A DNA stretch of 64,000 bases from Periplaneta americana (taxonomy: Eukaryota; Arthropoda; Insecta; Blattodea; Blattidae). Shown piece after piece: positions 1 through 11,952 of this stretch; the stretch's first letter is position 1; every line of letters begins with the position of its first letter. The stretch lies in NCBI RefSeq assembly GCF_040183065.1, contig NC_091131.1, forward strand, positions 97,616,330-97,680,329. The letters are read 5' to 3'. The notes beneath the pieces were generated by a model. It searched no databases and had not been told where the DNA came from. It was given only the letters and a program-made list of their open reading frames with translations. The position numbers and the translations under genes were made by a program.

Positions 1-1517
1 TGGGACACAGTAGGACAGTGATGTCAACTGATGTCCATAGGAGCAATCGCGCGCTTTAGAGCCCAGGAGTGCCTAAGCGCTTTACAGCGGAAAGAAAAAA
101 GAGACAGACGAAAGAGGTAGTATATGCCGCTTGGTCGAGCTATATACAGGGATGGCCAGCACTGATTCAATGGATAAAGGAAAGAGAACTTATTAAAACT
201 GTATCCATATTAATTTGTAGATATGCCTGAGAAGTATAAGTGCATTTTTTGCTTTTTTATTCAAAATAAATATTTTCTCAACTTTTTTTACAGAAAAGTG
301 CAATTTTCAGATATGTTTGTTTAGTAGCCTTACAGGTACTAAAACAATGTTTTCGTAAATCTAATTTATCGTAAATACGTATTACTGAAGATAGTGTATT
401 AAAATGTTTCAAAATATTCGCATGAAAAATGTTTGTTAAGGAAATGAATTAACAAAGCAAATACTGTTACATCATAAACAAAAGATATGTGCCTATGTGT
501 TGATAAAACATCAGCTCTATAGCTTCAGCAGATTTTGAGATAATTTAATATTCTGATAACAGAAGTTGCGCACCAATATCACCTAAAAGCATAATGCGAT
601 AAGAGTTTTTTTATGTAATATTAGTTACAGTTAAAACATATATCTAGATAACTTTGCTTTGTACTATAATATTGTTTTGATTACTTTTATAAAACTAAAG
701 ATACCATCAATATTAACTTATCATGTCATATTCAGTGTCTTTCTTTATGAATGTGTTTAATTCACTTAGTACGGTATAGTTTTTGTTATTATGGAATTTG
801 TGTGAATATTCCTTCTTTACTCTTTATTATGTTATTAACGTTTAAAACACAACTGCAATATTAGGCTAAGAAATAGGTGTTAGTACTTTTGTTTTACAGA
901 CAATATAGAAAATAACAAACAGAAAGAATCCATATAAAAATAACGACATAAAATATCACGTTCCGTTTGAAGTTTGTGCACCACTGTTTTCTTAATCCAA
1001 CAGGCTGCTTATTCCTCCTAGCATACCCAGCGCTTAATGCCTGCGCACGACGTCAAGGCCAGAAAAATGCGCTTGTTTTGACATCACTGCTGTAGGACGA
1101 TGTTCCGAATAGATTTATGTACGCGAAGCCACTTCATTTTTGGTTGTGTCCGCACAGTCCGCCACATTTGGAACTCCCTACCCATGGTTTCCATGTCTCC
1201 TTGCTCCTTCTGCAGTTCTTGTATGGCGTAATAGAAAGTCGGGTGTTCTTTTTCAACAACCACCTGGAATCGGTTATGGAAGGGTTAGGTGGGAGGTGGC
1301 GTTGTTTTTCTCTTCTCATCACCTTGTTTAAATTACTTCTCTCTGGCAGCAATTCCAGCATTCCCGATGGAACCTACCGCAGTTGGGTGCGTAGTATTGA
1401 GCTGGACGTCGCTCGGGATGTTCTGCTGCTTTCCTTGTTTCACAATTTCAGCTTCCGCCTCTTCTCTAATGGGAGGGTGCGTGTGCTCGGAAGGGCATTT
1501 TGTGACACAAATATTTC
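1..1517. other. AT-rich non-coding stretch
   Basis: I see no gene, tRNA or clear repeat boundary here. The short open frames after 1117 lack any family motif and overlap the SINE that begins at 1518. The first 180 bases are less AT-rich than the following kilobase but match nothing else in the window. Confidence 0.4.
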
Positions 1518-1552
1518 CGATGAAAGAGTAATGGAACGGAGAAAAATTCTCT

Positions 1553-1621
1553 CCGGCGCCGGGATTTGAACCCGGGTTTTCAGCTCTACGTGCTGATGCT
1601 TTATCCACTAAGCCACACCGG
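1553..1621 (-). repeat. tRNA-like head of SINE (left arm)
   Basis: Read on the - strand this folds as a tRNA: a 7-bp acceptor stem using G-U pairs, an A-box (TGGCTTAGTGG), a 5-bp anticodon stem with a 7-base loop, and a B-box (GGTTCAAATCC). The loop would present GUA (tyrosine), but base 33 is C rather than the near-universal U. It is embedded in a repeated unit, so I call it a SINE promoter rather than a working tRNA gene. Confidence 0.7.
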
Positions 1622-2049
1622 ATACCCACCCCGGCGTCGGACAGAATCGTCTCAGTTTTAAGTTCCAACTCTTGGGTTCCCTCTAGTGGCCGCCCTCTGC
1701 ACTACGTCATAGAGGTCTATGAACGTAGGACTGAAGTCCGTACATGTGCTGAGATGCACTCTTTCATCGTATGATGACGCAGAATATCTGCATGGAAATA
1801 TCATATGTACTTCAGTACATTAAAATAATATATATGATATGCGTAAATCACTTCGTGATTTAAGACGGCGCTTATTCCGTCGGATCCCGGCCAACTAGTC
1901 ACTCATAACGAGTGCACCTCAGCACATGTATGGACTTCAGTCCTACGTTCATAGACCTCTATGACGTAGTGCAGAGGGCGGCCACTAGAGGGAACCCAAG
2001 AGTTGGAACTTAAAACTGAGACGATTCTGTCCGACGCCGGGGTGGGTAT

Positions 2050-2118
2050 CCGGTGTGGCTTAGTGGATAAAGCATCAGCACGTAGAGCTGAAAACCCGGG
2101 TTCAAATCCCGGCGCCGG
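2050..2118 (+). repeat. tRNA-like head of SINE (right arm)
   Basis: This is the + strand counterpart of the head at 1553-1621, with the same stems, the same GUA-type loop with C at position 33, and the same A and B boxes. It is followed by a segment ending in TTTTTCTCC that could weakly terminate Pol III. Confidence 0.7.
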
Positions 2119-2239
2119 AGAGAATTTTTCTCCGTTCCATTACTCTTTCATCGTATGATGACGCAGAATATCTGCATGGAAATATCATATGTACTTCGGT
2201 ACATTAAAATAATATACAAATATTTCCACCAGTGCGCTT

Positions 2240-2514
2240 TGCATAGATACACACAAGATGCCTCTCTTGGAAATAACGAAACCGCGTTTTTTGCAGGATC
2301 CTATGATTTTCACGTAACTGTACTTGGCATCGGAAAGGGTTGTTATGTACCCGTCTCAAAAAGGCTCAATTTTCTTGGGCATTGCTACTGTGATACACCG
2401 TGAAATCACTCACTATTGGTCTGTCACTTCTCGCCGCAATTCAACTGTCGGTGTGATTCCTGACGCACATGACGTCATTCAAATTCGTTATCAGAGATCG
2501 GAAAGGACCCTGTA
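2240..2514 (+). mobile_element. Right-hand arm of a long-TIR foldback element
   Basis: About 270 bp match the right arm of the complete element at 53635-54318, including the end ACCCTGTA and the run GTACTTGGCATCGGAAAGGG. The left arm and loop are missing, so this is a half copy that abuts the SINE array on its left. It codes for nothing recognisable. Confidence 0.75.
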
Positions 2515-3785
2515 TGATGCACCCTGGGCAATGGGTCTCTTGGTAAATTGGTCTACATAACTGGTTTCATATGAGTGAATAAGTCAAGTATCCGCCATTC
2601 GTAAAAAAAAAAAGATTTTTCGTGTTATCAGGAAGATTGTGTTGAACGTGTGAACATTTATTAAAACTTAACTATTTAATCTCGAATTTTGTATGTCCCA
2701 CAGCTTTAAAGTTGAAATTACTATCACCTACTGAACTCAGTAAAGAAAGCAGCTCAATAATTCAATTAGCCTGTGAATGTCTGGTTTGTTAGTTTGAGGT
2801 TGTGCGCGCGCATCTGCCTTCTTTGGCTGGATGCGGAACACTGCGCCGATACGAGGTCCCCCGTGGATTTCAGCCGTGCGGAGATACACATCAATTGACA
2901 CAGCTTTAGACGCTGCCAATTATTGTCACAGCAAGCTTGTTAATTCGATCACAAGGAAGCTAAATTAACACGCTAAAAGCCACAGACATATACTGACGTA
3001 TCTTGAGCGAAATTCACATCTGGAAGCCAGTTTTAGCTATAGCAGACAACAGATTTAACATCCTCTACAAAAACACAACATGGACTAAGAGAATTAACGA
3101 TACAGTGCAAAGGACAAAGATAATTGTATGAAAAATGCTACTGTTTGTACAAAATAAGGTCACTATATCATGCAATACTACAAAATGTAGGCTACTCCAA
3201 ATGCTAATTTAAAAATCTCTATAGGAAGAACAAAAAATATTCATTTTCTATTACACATAGAGAGTTGCAAAATTATATGCATTATGTTGACAGATGATAG
3301 ATAAAATTAGTGCGAACTGTAAATTTCTCTTCAACTTTTCCACTACTCCGTTTCTCTAATAATTCACAATATATCGAGGTAATATGTTTTTGAAAGAATG
3401 CAGCATTTAAACGCCTGCAAGTTTAATGTACCTATACATATAGTTAGTTTTGTAGATTTTCACCGAAAAAAAAATCGTTCTCATTTTATATACATAGATC
3501 TACCTGTAAGATAAAAACACTATGGGATATGCCAAAAACGTAACGGATTGGTTTTGTTTTTAACATTGTCTTCTATTACACAAATATTTGCACTTATTTT
3601 TATAACATACTGCATTTCCTGAACGATGTAACAGAGCCCTGGGCATAAGGGAAAAGAAAAGGAGATATCCCGTCCATGATCAATTCATTTACACCGCTTT
3701 AGAAACAAACAAACTGTAAGGCACTGAGCATCAGTGGTGGATGTTAGGCGACCAGCGAGATCCAAAACCTATGATGCTTGCCTTA
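2515..3785. other. Non-coding stretch
   Basis: AT-rich sequence with no recognisable gene or repeat boundary. A slightly GC-richer patch at 2790-2940 is open on the - strand for about 60 codons but has no known motif. Confidence 0.4.
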
Positions 3786-3787
3786 TA

Positions 3788-3872
3788 CAATCACCGATCT
3801 ACTCAGAGAGCACTCAGGTCGCAATCTGAGGGTCTTTGGTTCGATTCCCGGTGACGGATCGATTTTTTATTA
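3788..3872 (+). repeat. tRNA-like sequence with T-run
   Basis: TCACCG at 3791 pairs with CGGTGA at 3849 as an acceptor-like stem, a CTCAG/CTGAG stem occupies the anticodon-arm position, and GGTTCGATTCC is a near-perfect B-box. TTTTTT follows within 20 bases and could stop Pol III. The anticodon loop is 8 bases and the T stem does not pair, so this is a tRNA-derived repeat, not a functional tRNA. Confidence 0.5.
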
Positions 3873-4044
3873 AATAACTGTTGAAGTTGGGTCCAGACAA
3901 TGTCTATAAAATATGTAAAAATTTCGCTATTTATAAATATGTTTTGAGATTTGAAGTAGTACCAAAGGATCGAAAATTATAAGGAATTAACTTCAAGAAT
4001 TAAGGCGTTCGGGAGTTGTTTAGCAACTATAATGCTATCACATT

Positions 4045-4392
4045 ATTGGTAAGGCATTTTGTCTCTCGCCGTAGCGCCGTGGTCTACTATAAGACACCAC
4101 GCCTGGACTCGCGTTAGGAAATGAGCGCTGGTTCGAGTCCTCATGGGTGAAGGAATTTTCTAATGTATGATACCGGTGCCCACCAAGCACTGTGATGAAT
4201 TTGGGGAGCAAGCAAAATTTGGTAAAACAAACTATAATGGGGGATTTTCGTGCTAACCACATGATACCTCCGTTCTGGTTGTATGATCGCTCTGCTGAGG
4301 AACGTGGACGTGAGTCCAGCAGCCGGCTGTTCAGTCTTAGCCTTTCATGGGCTGTTGTGCCACGGATTTCATTTCATTTTATTTCATAAACA
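4045..4392 (+). repeat. tRNA-derived SINE with ATTTC-type tail
   Basis: A tRNA-like head at about 4058-4150 has the B-box GGTTCGAGTCC. A body follows, containing GGGCTGTTGTGCC, and the unit ends in an (ATTTC/ATTTT)n tail near 4365-4390. Head, body and simple tail is the usual SINE layout. I did not find target-site duplications that would fix the ends. Confidence 0.6.
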
Positions 4393-4588
4393 TATTTTAA
4401 TTCAATTCAAACTACAGTGACATTTACAATAATTGTGAAGGGTATATTGAAAATAAAATGTTGAGAATGAGAGACAGGAAGAAGAGCAGGCTAGGTATCA
4501 TTGACTAAAATGTAATTTTTATACGAGGCGTAACGTCAGACTCTTCGGAATTAAGATTTCACTGTCATTTTTTATTATGATTAATAAA

Positions 4589-5522
4589 TAGAGCCCGGAT
4601 GTTTAGGCATTTATTTTGGTTAAAATAGGCAGGCATATAGGCACTAAAATAGTAAAAATAGGCAGTGAAATATACATTTATTAATCATGGAAACAGACAA
4701 AAAATAGACAAATACTTAATAAACTATCCCATACGGTACTCACTTTCCTTGGTTACATGTCACAACAAGATGCTTTTTTAAGTTGTCAACTGTCATAGTG
4801 AGTCGCCTGTGAGAGAGACGTTTTTCATGGTAGTAAAAGATCTTTCTATTTCTACTGAAGTGATTGGAGCAAACTTAAAACAACTTATTTCAGAAGGACT
4901 GTCTCTACTTTCTTTCAGAGATCGGGAAAAACCGACTGTGTATTGTCTCAAAAAGAGTGGTGTGAGAAGGGATTAGAGACTTCAAAGTACGCGTGACTTG
5001 TGCGTGCAAGCGAAAACATTAACGGGACCTGGAGACTTGCTTTTAATACTTCCCTCATCCTCTTTCTTTCGCTGGTAAACCACGAAGTGACCTGAGCACT
5101 GAGGTTTATACTGTTCAAACATCTTTGTTAAGTGACATAAAAGATGGAATCGGTAGGGGAGAAAAGTTTACGACTTCTTGGAAACATATGTATTACTGGA
5201 GAATAAGATTCTCAGCAAATATTTGTATGAGGTGAATATATATTTTTAATTTGTACAACCGTTCTTTTTTGTTCTTTGGTCTAATTTATGTGCGTTTTAT
5301 TTTAAATGCATTAAAATATAGAAAATATACAACAACGACGTAAAAACGCTAAAAAAAGGCAGTTAACCTTAAAATAGGGAACAGGAGCTAAAATAGGCAA
5401 GAAAGGCAAAATAAAAATTGGGCCTATCGTCCCAAAATGTGTGGAAACGTGTTTATCTCTAATAGGTCTTTCATACATACACTCAGTTTAAAAAAGGCAT
5501 TTTGCCTAACATCCGGGCTCTA
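4589..5522. mobile_element. Non-autonomous hAT-type DNA transposon
   Basis: The ends are inverted repeats, TAGAGCCCGGATGTT on the left and its complement on the right. They are flanked by TTAATAAA (4581-4588) and TTAATAAG (5523-5530), an 8-bp target duplication with one difference that fits the hAT nTnnnnAn pattern. Subterminal regions are full of short AAAATAGGCA-type motifs, in opposite orientation at the two ends, as expected of transposase-binding sites. The 934-bp interior has no intact transposase frame, so it needs a transposase supplied in trans. The 8-bp duplication makes the hAT call fairly firm; the family is unknown. Confidence 0.82.
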
Positions 5523-5824
5523 TTAATAAGACACTGAAATTGCTCGTTTCTAAATGTACAGTAGAACCTCGATTATCCGTCCTTCGATGAACTGTTCTGC
5601 GTATTATCCACCACCTCAAAGAAAAGGAGTAGGTTTGCCACGTGCGCAATTTTCGTCGTTTTTTCAAGATAAAATAAGCACTTTAAAGTCTCTTTGGACT
5701 ATCATAAAAAATTCCCATCGTATCCATTTGTTGGAATACTTCTCAGCAATTACTAAGATTAGACTGAACATTAAAACAAAAGTACTTGTAAGAAAGTGTA
5801 TAAAAATATACCGATTGTTTAAAG

Positions 5825-6028
5825 CAGGCCTGGGCACTATTAACTCAATTGAGACACTGCAGATTTCCCCTTAACTCTCCATTCCACCTTCCCCGGCTGA
5901 GACGAGTACAGAGGAAGTAAGTATTGCTCAGTGACGGATTGTATAAGGCTTTCATGAACTTTCGGCCCTTGTTGGTCCCGGGCGGTGGTTTTTGAGTTCC
6001 GTTTCTCTCCTCCCCCGTTGTGCCCAGG
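5825..6028. mobile_element. Putative small hAT-like MITE
   Basis: The left end CAGGCCTGGGCAC and the right end GTGCCCAGG are inverted relative to each other, and the sequence TAAAG directly abuts both ends. The terminal motif resembles insect hAT MITEs. The right terminus looks short by about three bases and no full 8-bp duplication is visible, so this is tentative. Confidence 0.45.
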
Positions 6029-7590
6029 TAAAGTATCTTAAATGTCGTCAGATAGATGTAAACTCATAATAATACGATCTTTTTTTTTTGCTTAACAGTT
6101 CACGATATCCCTCCCATTAAAAGAGATAATCCGGGTTATATTGATATTGTAGGCCTAATTTTTTAAATTAATTAACATTAAAATAATAATAAGAAGCGAG
6201 ATGCCAGTATTAAAAAAAATGAAAAAAAAAAACACTCATTACAGTACCAGACAAACGAAAAACACGGGACACCGAAGCAATTCCTGTAGGGAATCGAACA
6301 CAGGACCATGGAATTAATGGAAATTAATCGACATATTGTATTGAATTGATAAACAAAGAATATATTTATAATGTTGAAAACCAGTTCCATTTCAACAAAC
6401 ATGAAATATTGTAACACTAGAAAACTATATCAGACGGGTTTTAATAGTAGGCGTTGCGACGTATGTATAAATTCAAAATTAATAAATTCATTCAATTGAT
6501 TTTATTTTTGGCACTTTTATGTTTGCTTTAATTGAAATTTATTTAATTTACCTGCTGATATGGAGTAGAATGGAGCGCTGGGAATTGAACAAACTTTACT
6601 GAATTTTATGGAATATGCTTGCTACTTTTATTATTAAAACAAACGCACGAACGCTGAAAAGAAAAAATACGAGTTCATGCACCGGTTCAACTGCAAACAA
6701 CATTAATTTACAACCACAGCCATGCACAAAGCCACAGGACATGTCACAAAACGCAAATAATGCTAATGCGCAGACTGGGATACCGGTACCACATCGATTT
6801 TTATTTTATTTTGTGCTATGATTCTGTCTCCCAGATTTGTTTGATTTTTGTCAGGTTTTTGCCAATTATAATATCCATATTTATAATATTTTTTATGTTT
6901 GTTTCGAGCTAATATTATTTTCTTTCTATTGTTTGCTATATTTAATCCTCTAAAAGACTGTAAATTCATAAAAATGTGTTTAAAACTATCTTCAAATATT
7001 GATGACATCATAGAAACTGTGAATTATTTAAATAAAATGCTCAGAATCAGGACATAAACACATAATATACACACAGGATAAAAAATACTAAATATGTAGG
7101 CAAATGTGCATAAAATGTACTGAAATAATATACATTTTACATAACATTGTGCAAATATAAATAATTAAATTGTTTAACAAAATTTTAGTCTCTTCAGTTA
7201 TGGAAACGAAAATATTTGGAATTAGTTACGAACTGTAGTATTATACAGAGAGAGGCAGCGAAAAGTTACCGCACCATGCAGGGGACGTGTTTGTTGAGCG
7301 CACGTTATTACGTAGAGTTAAGTGCATGGTTACTTAGAAAATTAGGATGAAAGCCTGCGGAGTCTAGCAACAGCGCATCGCAGTCTCTCTTGCGAATGCA
7401 CACACGAACTCGGGTCAAAATATCAACATTCCGTCTCTTAGTTATTTCAGTAGGGTTGCTAGACAATGATGCACAATGGCATCAACACAAAAAATTATCT
7501 TCGTACACAATCCACGCTATATTCACATTAGTTTGTAGTGATTTATTATTAAGGAGTACATTCAAGACTAATAATTTAGAAACATGTTGA
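6029..7590. other. AT-rich non-coding stretch
   Basis: No gene is supported. A B-box-like word on the - strand near 6285-6305 (TGTTCGATTCCCTACAGG when reversed) hints at a decayed tRNA-like sequence. A GC-richer patch at 7250-7400 matches nothing else here. Confidence 0.35.
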
Positions 7591-7591
7591 A

Positions 7592-7830
7592 CGAATGCTC
7601 CCTGGACCAAATTATCGTATTTTAATTATTTGGATACAATAGAAATTAAGAAACAAGTTGACGGTTTTTATTCTTGCTCCAAAATGTATTCTTCCTGTAG
7701 CGAAATGATCTACTTTAATTGTTTAAATATAATTGCAATAAAGAAACATATATTTAACGGATTGTCCTGCTCCAAAAACGGATACTGCCTGTACGAAATG
7801 ATCGTATTTTAATGTTGATTATTTAATTAG
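7592..7830. repeat. Diverged tandem repeat, ~93-bp unit
   Basis: Two or more units share blocks such as AAGAAACA, GCTCCAAAA, the CCTGTA-GAAATGATC region and TTTAATTGTT-like ends. GCTCC recurs at 7676 and 7769, giving a 93-base period, and the tail of an earlier unit is visible around 7590-7630. Short open frames across it are by-products of the repeat. Confidence 0.6.
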
Positions 7831-8567
7831 CCTAATTCATGGTTTCATGTGGTATTTTATGAGACAGTTATGACAGGAAACTACTGTTAATTGTTTTTAT
7901 TTAGGTCTTGACTGAACGAGTATAAGGACTCGCACTCAAAGGTCGGAGTTTGGGATGCCCCACAAATCATGCTAAAGATGTTACCAAATGGTTTGTAACA
8001 CTTACTACAGACACATACCCATTAGTCGCAGGCAAGGAAAATGTCACAAATTGAATCGGCTAGCATCCGCCATTAAAAACAGTACCACAACACATTGATG
8101 TAGCCTGGTGATAGACCCTGTTTTAAACATCTTTGACCAAAGATGGATCGTGATGAAATAAATATGAATGGTAGAGGAGCGCTGTATTTATTGAAATAAT
8201 ATATGATTCATCTTTGGCAATATTATAAAAAAAATTAAATGACCCATATATACTCGGGATAAGTAAGTGAAATATTGAATAATGGCAATGCCAACATGAA
8301 TTTTCAGTATTACCAGTATTGTTTAAGGCCATAATAATATATATCTACTGTAATATTTAAAATAATCTATATTTTTGTCCTTTCATGCAAAGGAAGAGGA
8401 AGATATATTGTGCTTAGAAAATGTTTAGTGGTGAAATATGAGACCATCATAATTCTGGAAACACTGATTTAAAACATAATAAGAATAAATTTTTATCATC
8501 ATAAAACAACCTATTAATTGTATAGTTGATGACCATTAGGTTAGAGATCAGTACAGACTTTTTAATG
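7831..8567. other. Non-coding stretch
   Basis: I see no gene or clear repeat. Confidence 0.35.
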
Positions 8568-9120
8568 CAGCAGTAGTAGTAGGCCTAGTAGTAGTAGCAC
8601 CGTAGGCCTAGTAGTAGTAATAACAATATACCTAGTAGTAGTGATAACAGTAGGCCTAGTATTAGTGATATTAGTATGCCTAGTAGTAGTGACATAATAG
8701 AGGCTTAGTAGTAGTAGTAGTAGGCCTAGTAGTAGTAGTAACAGTAGGCCTAGGAATAGTAGTAACAGTGGGGTTAGTCGGTAGCAGTAGTAACAGTAGG
8801 CATAGTAGTAGTGGTAATAGTAGGCCTAGTAGTAGTGATATAATAGAGGCGTAGTAGTAGTAGTAGTAATTGTAGGCGTAGTAGTAGTAACAGTAGGCTT
8901 AGGAATAGTAGTAACAGTAGGCCTAGTAGTAGTGGCAATAGTAGAGCTAGTATTGGTGCCATTAATAGTGGTAGTGGTAGTGGTGCTAATAGTAGGCCTA
9001 GTATTGGTGGTAATGGTAGCCCTAGTATGGGTGGTAATAGTAGCCCTAGTATTGGTGGTATTAGTATGACTACTAGTAGTGGTGGCAAGAGAAGTTGAGG
9101 TAGTGATGGTGGTGGTAATA
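8568..9120. repeat. TAG/GTA-rich minisatellite
   Basis: Imperfect AGTAGTAGT runs are interleaved with TAGGCCTAG and with GATAATA/AACAGTA variants, and shift to GGTGGTAATAGTAGCCC-type units after about 8960. Units of roughly 24-30 bases recur with many substitutions. The leucine- and proline-rich open frame on the - strand through this block is a product of the triplet repeat, not a gene. Confidence 0.85.
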
Positions 9121-10755
9121 AATTGGTTGTCATCGGCTATACTTTCAACAATAAATTATACTATACCAAACGGGAAGATATGTATATGATTTCATTATTC
9201 TGAAACAAAACAGTTTTATACAGATGCTGTTTGAGGATTTTCTTGTGCACTTTGCTATTATAATCCATTGTAATATGATGGCACCTAACCCTTACTCTAC
9301 ATACATTGTTGAAATAAACCGTATAAACCTGATTAATGCGTTTCTGGAAAAACTTTATCCAAGAAATGTTTCGACATTCTGTAAACACTTTCAAAGGAGG
9401 AACTACATTTAGAACATTCTTCCAAATATTAAGAGATGCATGCTTTCCTGGGCATGCTACAATAGTAGCTATGTTCGAACAATTATTTGCGGCGCATTAT
9501 TTCACCATTTCATTATTATTTCCCTTCAAGTATACTTATATTTATTCATATTCCTCAAATAAGCATGAACTGCTCGCAATCCCGGCTTTTTTTTTACATT
9601 GGGGAAGTTAATTGAAGTGAATTTATTATGGCTGGCAGAGTAACTATCTCATGCCCCCATGTGATATTGCTACTTCATTAGAACCAGGTACCCAGCTTCG
9701 AAGCCGTCAGCCCTGTGAACTTACAGTATATTTAATTTCCCCTATTTTTATCATATTATAGGATTATCTAAGAAATTAGCAAGTTCTTTGCGATAGTATG
9801 CAGTCCCGGCGAAGCATCAACTCCCTTTAATGGCGGCCAAACAGCGGTTCAAATGTGTACGCTACACTAGCGCCATTGGTGTCTCTAGTTATATATTACA
9901 AACTCTTTGGATGTTACTTTGCTTGTCTTTGTACCATACAGAAATATTACAGTACGATTATTTAGTCCTGACAGTCGCCGGAGATGTGCACCTGGGTCAG
10001 GCGAGTCCATTTAGTTACGCCAAGGCGTGTTTGGGTTAGTCACTCGCTTGCTTTCGGAGCGATCGGATGTCATGCGTGCGGTATAGCGGTATGTTTCTAG
10101 TACAATTAAGCTGTACTGGATTCATTTATCGACCGCTCGCCCTTATCTCTACTCCGGAACTCTCCCCACTACTCCTATTACTTCCCTTCTTTCTCGTCGC
10201 TGAGCTGTCAGGACTAAATGATCAGTCTGTACCTATTATAAATAACTTTCGCAGTGATCACTTAGAGTCTCTAGAATGGTGCCTTATAATTTTGAGGTTA
10301 TTTTCAATGATTTAAGAACGTTTATCCACCCGCGTATGATGTGAGAGGACATCGAAATTTCGCCTAACAGTAGTATACCATCTTTACGCTTTTAATTTTC
10401 TGATTATTTTACGAATATGATTCAATATCATAAGCTGTTTAATTTTTTAGTCATTACAATTATTGAAGGGTTGATAGGAAAAACAACCCATGCCAATTTT
10501 AGACAAAGTGAGAGACTGGTACTAATGGAAAGCTAAAAATATGTAGTATCTGCGTGTGCTTATGGAGTCTAAAAAAGCAGCCTCTGTCAAAGAAGATAAA
10601 AGAATAGGTGGTTATGGAAAAACAACCTATGTCAAGACAAATTCTAGAAGAATAATCCTTGTCATATACCATGGGACTGTTTTTTACAGAATAAATGTGG
10701 TAGGCCTAACTTCACTTAAGAAAGGCACAGACATTCCGTAATCTGAAGAGAAAAT
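9121..10755. other. Non-coding stretch with a GC-richer block
   Basis: No gene is recognised. The part from about 9785 to 10320 is distinctly richer in GC and CpG than its surroundings and contains short open frames without known motifs. It could be an old promoter-like island or an unrecognised repeat. Confidence 0.35.
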
Positions 10756-10759
10756 GGAA

Positions 10760-11521
10760 GGAGATTGCTCGTGAAGGAAAAGTATCAGTTAAATTCCATT
10801 GACTTCATGCAACATTTACCCCTTCCACGTGTACAAACTAATGCCTTGTTTTATGCGCGCCAGTTGTGATACTATTTGATGTGCATAATCTCAGTGACGA
10901 TAGGGTTTCTTTGCATGTTGACATTGAGTGTGTAGGACACAAAGATCAAAATAGTTTCACTTCTTAATTACTTTGTGAAAAATCACTATAACATGAGAGA
11001 GGATCTTGTACTGCTATCAGACAGATGCTCAGGGCAAAATAAGAACTATGTCATGGTTCATATTTTGTAGATGTCGGTGCGCCGTTTTAAAATGTTCATA
11101 TAAATCACATTTTTCCAGTGCGGGATCAATCGTACGCACCGAATGATCAAGACTTTTCTGCCATATAGAAAGAGACAAAAATTATTTTTGAAACCCCAGT
11201 GAAATGGAACGAAATAATATTATATGATCATGTCACTCAAAATCAAATTATTTCCAAGTTGTCAACATTGATCAAGTTGAATTCTACTATTTGAAAGAAG
11301 CCGTTGACGAGTTTTTTCTTCTGAAGCCAACAGTTAAACTTAAGGATGCTAGGATGTTTAGAATAACTCAGAAACATGAATTCTTTGAAGTCATAGGTGT
11401 TACAGTACCATGTGTCATAAGAAGTAAGAGGAACTGTCAAAAGAGCTGGTGGTATCAAAGTCCTACACAGGTCTATTCCTTTGAATCTAGGAAAATTTCA
11501 AGATACAAAAAAACTGTATGA
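10760..11521 (+). pseudogene. DUF7869-type (transposase-like) gene relic
   Basis: Read across three frames, the translation reproduces the core of the DUF7869 family, a group of large insect and other animal proteins associated with DDE-type transposons. In order I see FMQHLPLPRVQTNALFYARQ, then DVHNLSDD, then LLSDRCSGQNKN (the conserved D-x-C-x-G-Q-N-K-N block), then INHIFPVRDQSYAPNDQDF, then a C-terminal stretch open to a stop at 11519-11521. Breaks include a TGA after YARQL near 10835, a frameshift a few codons later, a TAA/frameshift near 10955 and a TAG near 11165. It is a dead copy with no visible introns. I do not see the N-terminus or terminal repeats. The family match is from memory of its motifs. 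Confidence 0.65.
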
Positions 11522-11648
11522 TGTGTCGGAGCCCAGCAGTACAAATCACTGCTCCAGCGAAAGTGACGTTGATGATGATTTGAGACAATAGTAGTGGTGA
11601 TGACAACTAAACAGTAGGATTTGGTTCGGAATGAAAGAAAAAAGTAAA

Positions 11649-11652
<4 letters not shown>

Positions 11653-11727
<75 letters not shown>
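11653..11727. repeat. (AAT)n microsatellite
   Basis: Near-perfect AAT triplets with one interruption. The polytyrosine frame on the - strand is an artefact of it. Confidence 0.95.
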
Positions 11728-11728
<1 letters not shown>

Positions 11729-11952
11729 TCTTAGTTCTAAAGGTTTAGTTATTCTTCTAAATTTTGGAAAACATTGTAAAACTATATAAGTATCAATACA
11801 GTGTTCAAATAACTTACAGTCCTTCACACGTTCGCATTATGGTTTTGTTTTATCCTATCATATCAATGCAACGACCCAAAAAATACATAATAACTTGAAT
11901 AAATTTCATTTAACAACTATAGTAGAAGCATTAGATTTATGAAGTTTTAGGG

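Larger units (their letters stand above)
1518..2153. repeat. Inverted pair of tRNA-derived SINE copies (palindrome)
   Basis: Two 244-bp arms, 1518-1761 and 1910-2153, are reverse complements of each other with only a few mismatches, separated by a 148-bp spacer. Each arm contains a tRNA-like head (see the separate entries). The sequence that follows the left arm (starting CTCTTTCATCGTATGATGAC at 1759) recurs directly after the right arm (from 2142), a period of about 383 bp. The right-hand part therefore looks like more than one unit of a tandem array and the left arm like an inverted partial unit. A transcript of the region would fold into a long hairpin. The SINE assignment rests on Pol III A-box and B-box motifs; the family name is not known to me. 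Confidence 0.85.

Noticed and set aside
1117..1668. Overlapping open frames of 75-150 codons around the first SINE
   Set aside because: They cross the tRNA-like head of the SINE and have no protein motif; open frames here are chance.
1553..2118. Genuine tRNA-Tyr genes
   Set aside because: The fold is good, but base 33 is C, the unit lies inside a repeated SINE, and the other tRNA-like hits have unpaired T stems.
8774..9133. 119-codon leucine/proline-rich open frame on the - strand
   Set aside because: It follows the triplet minisatellite exactly; composition is explained by the GTA/GGT repeat and there is no motif.
9620..9740. Possible LINE or SINE end (GTACCCAGCTTCGAAGCC)
   Set aside because: The resemblance is vague and no boundaries, tail or duplication could be found.
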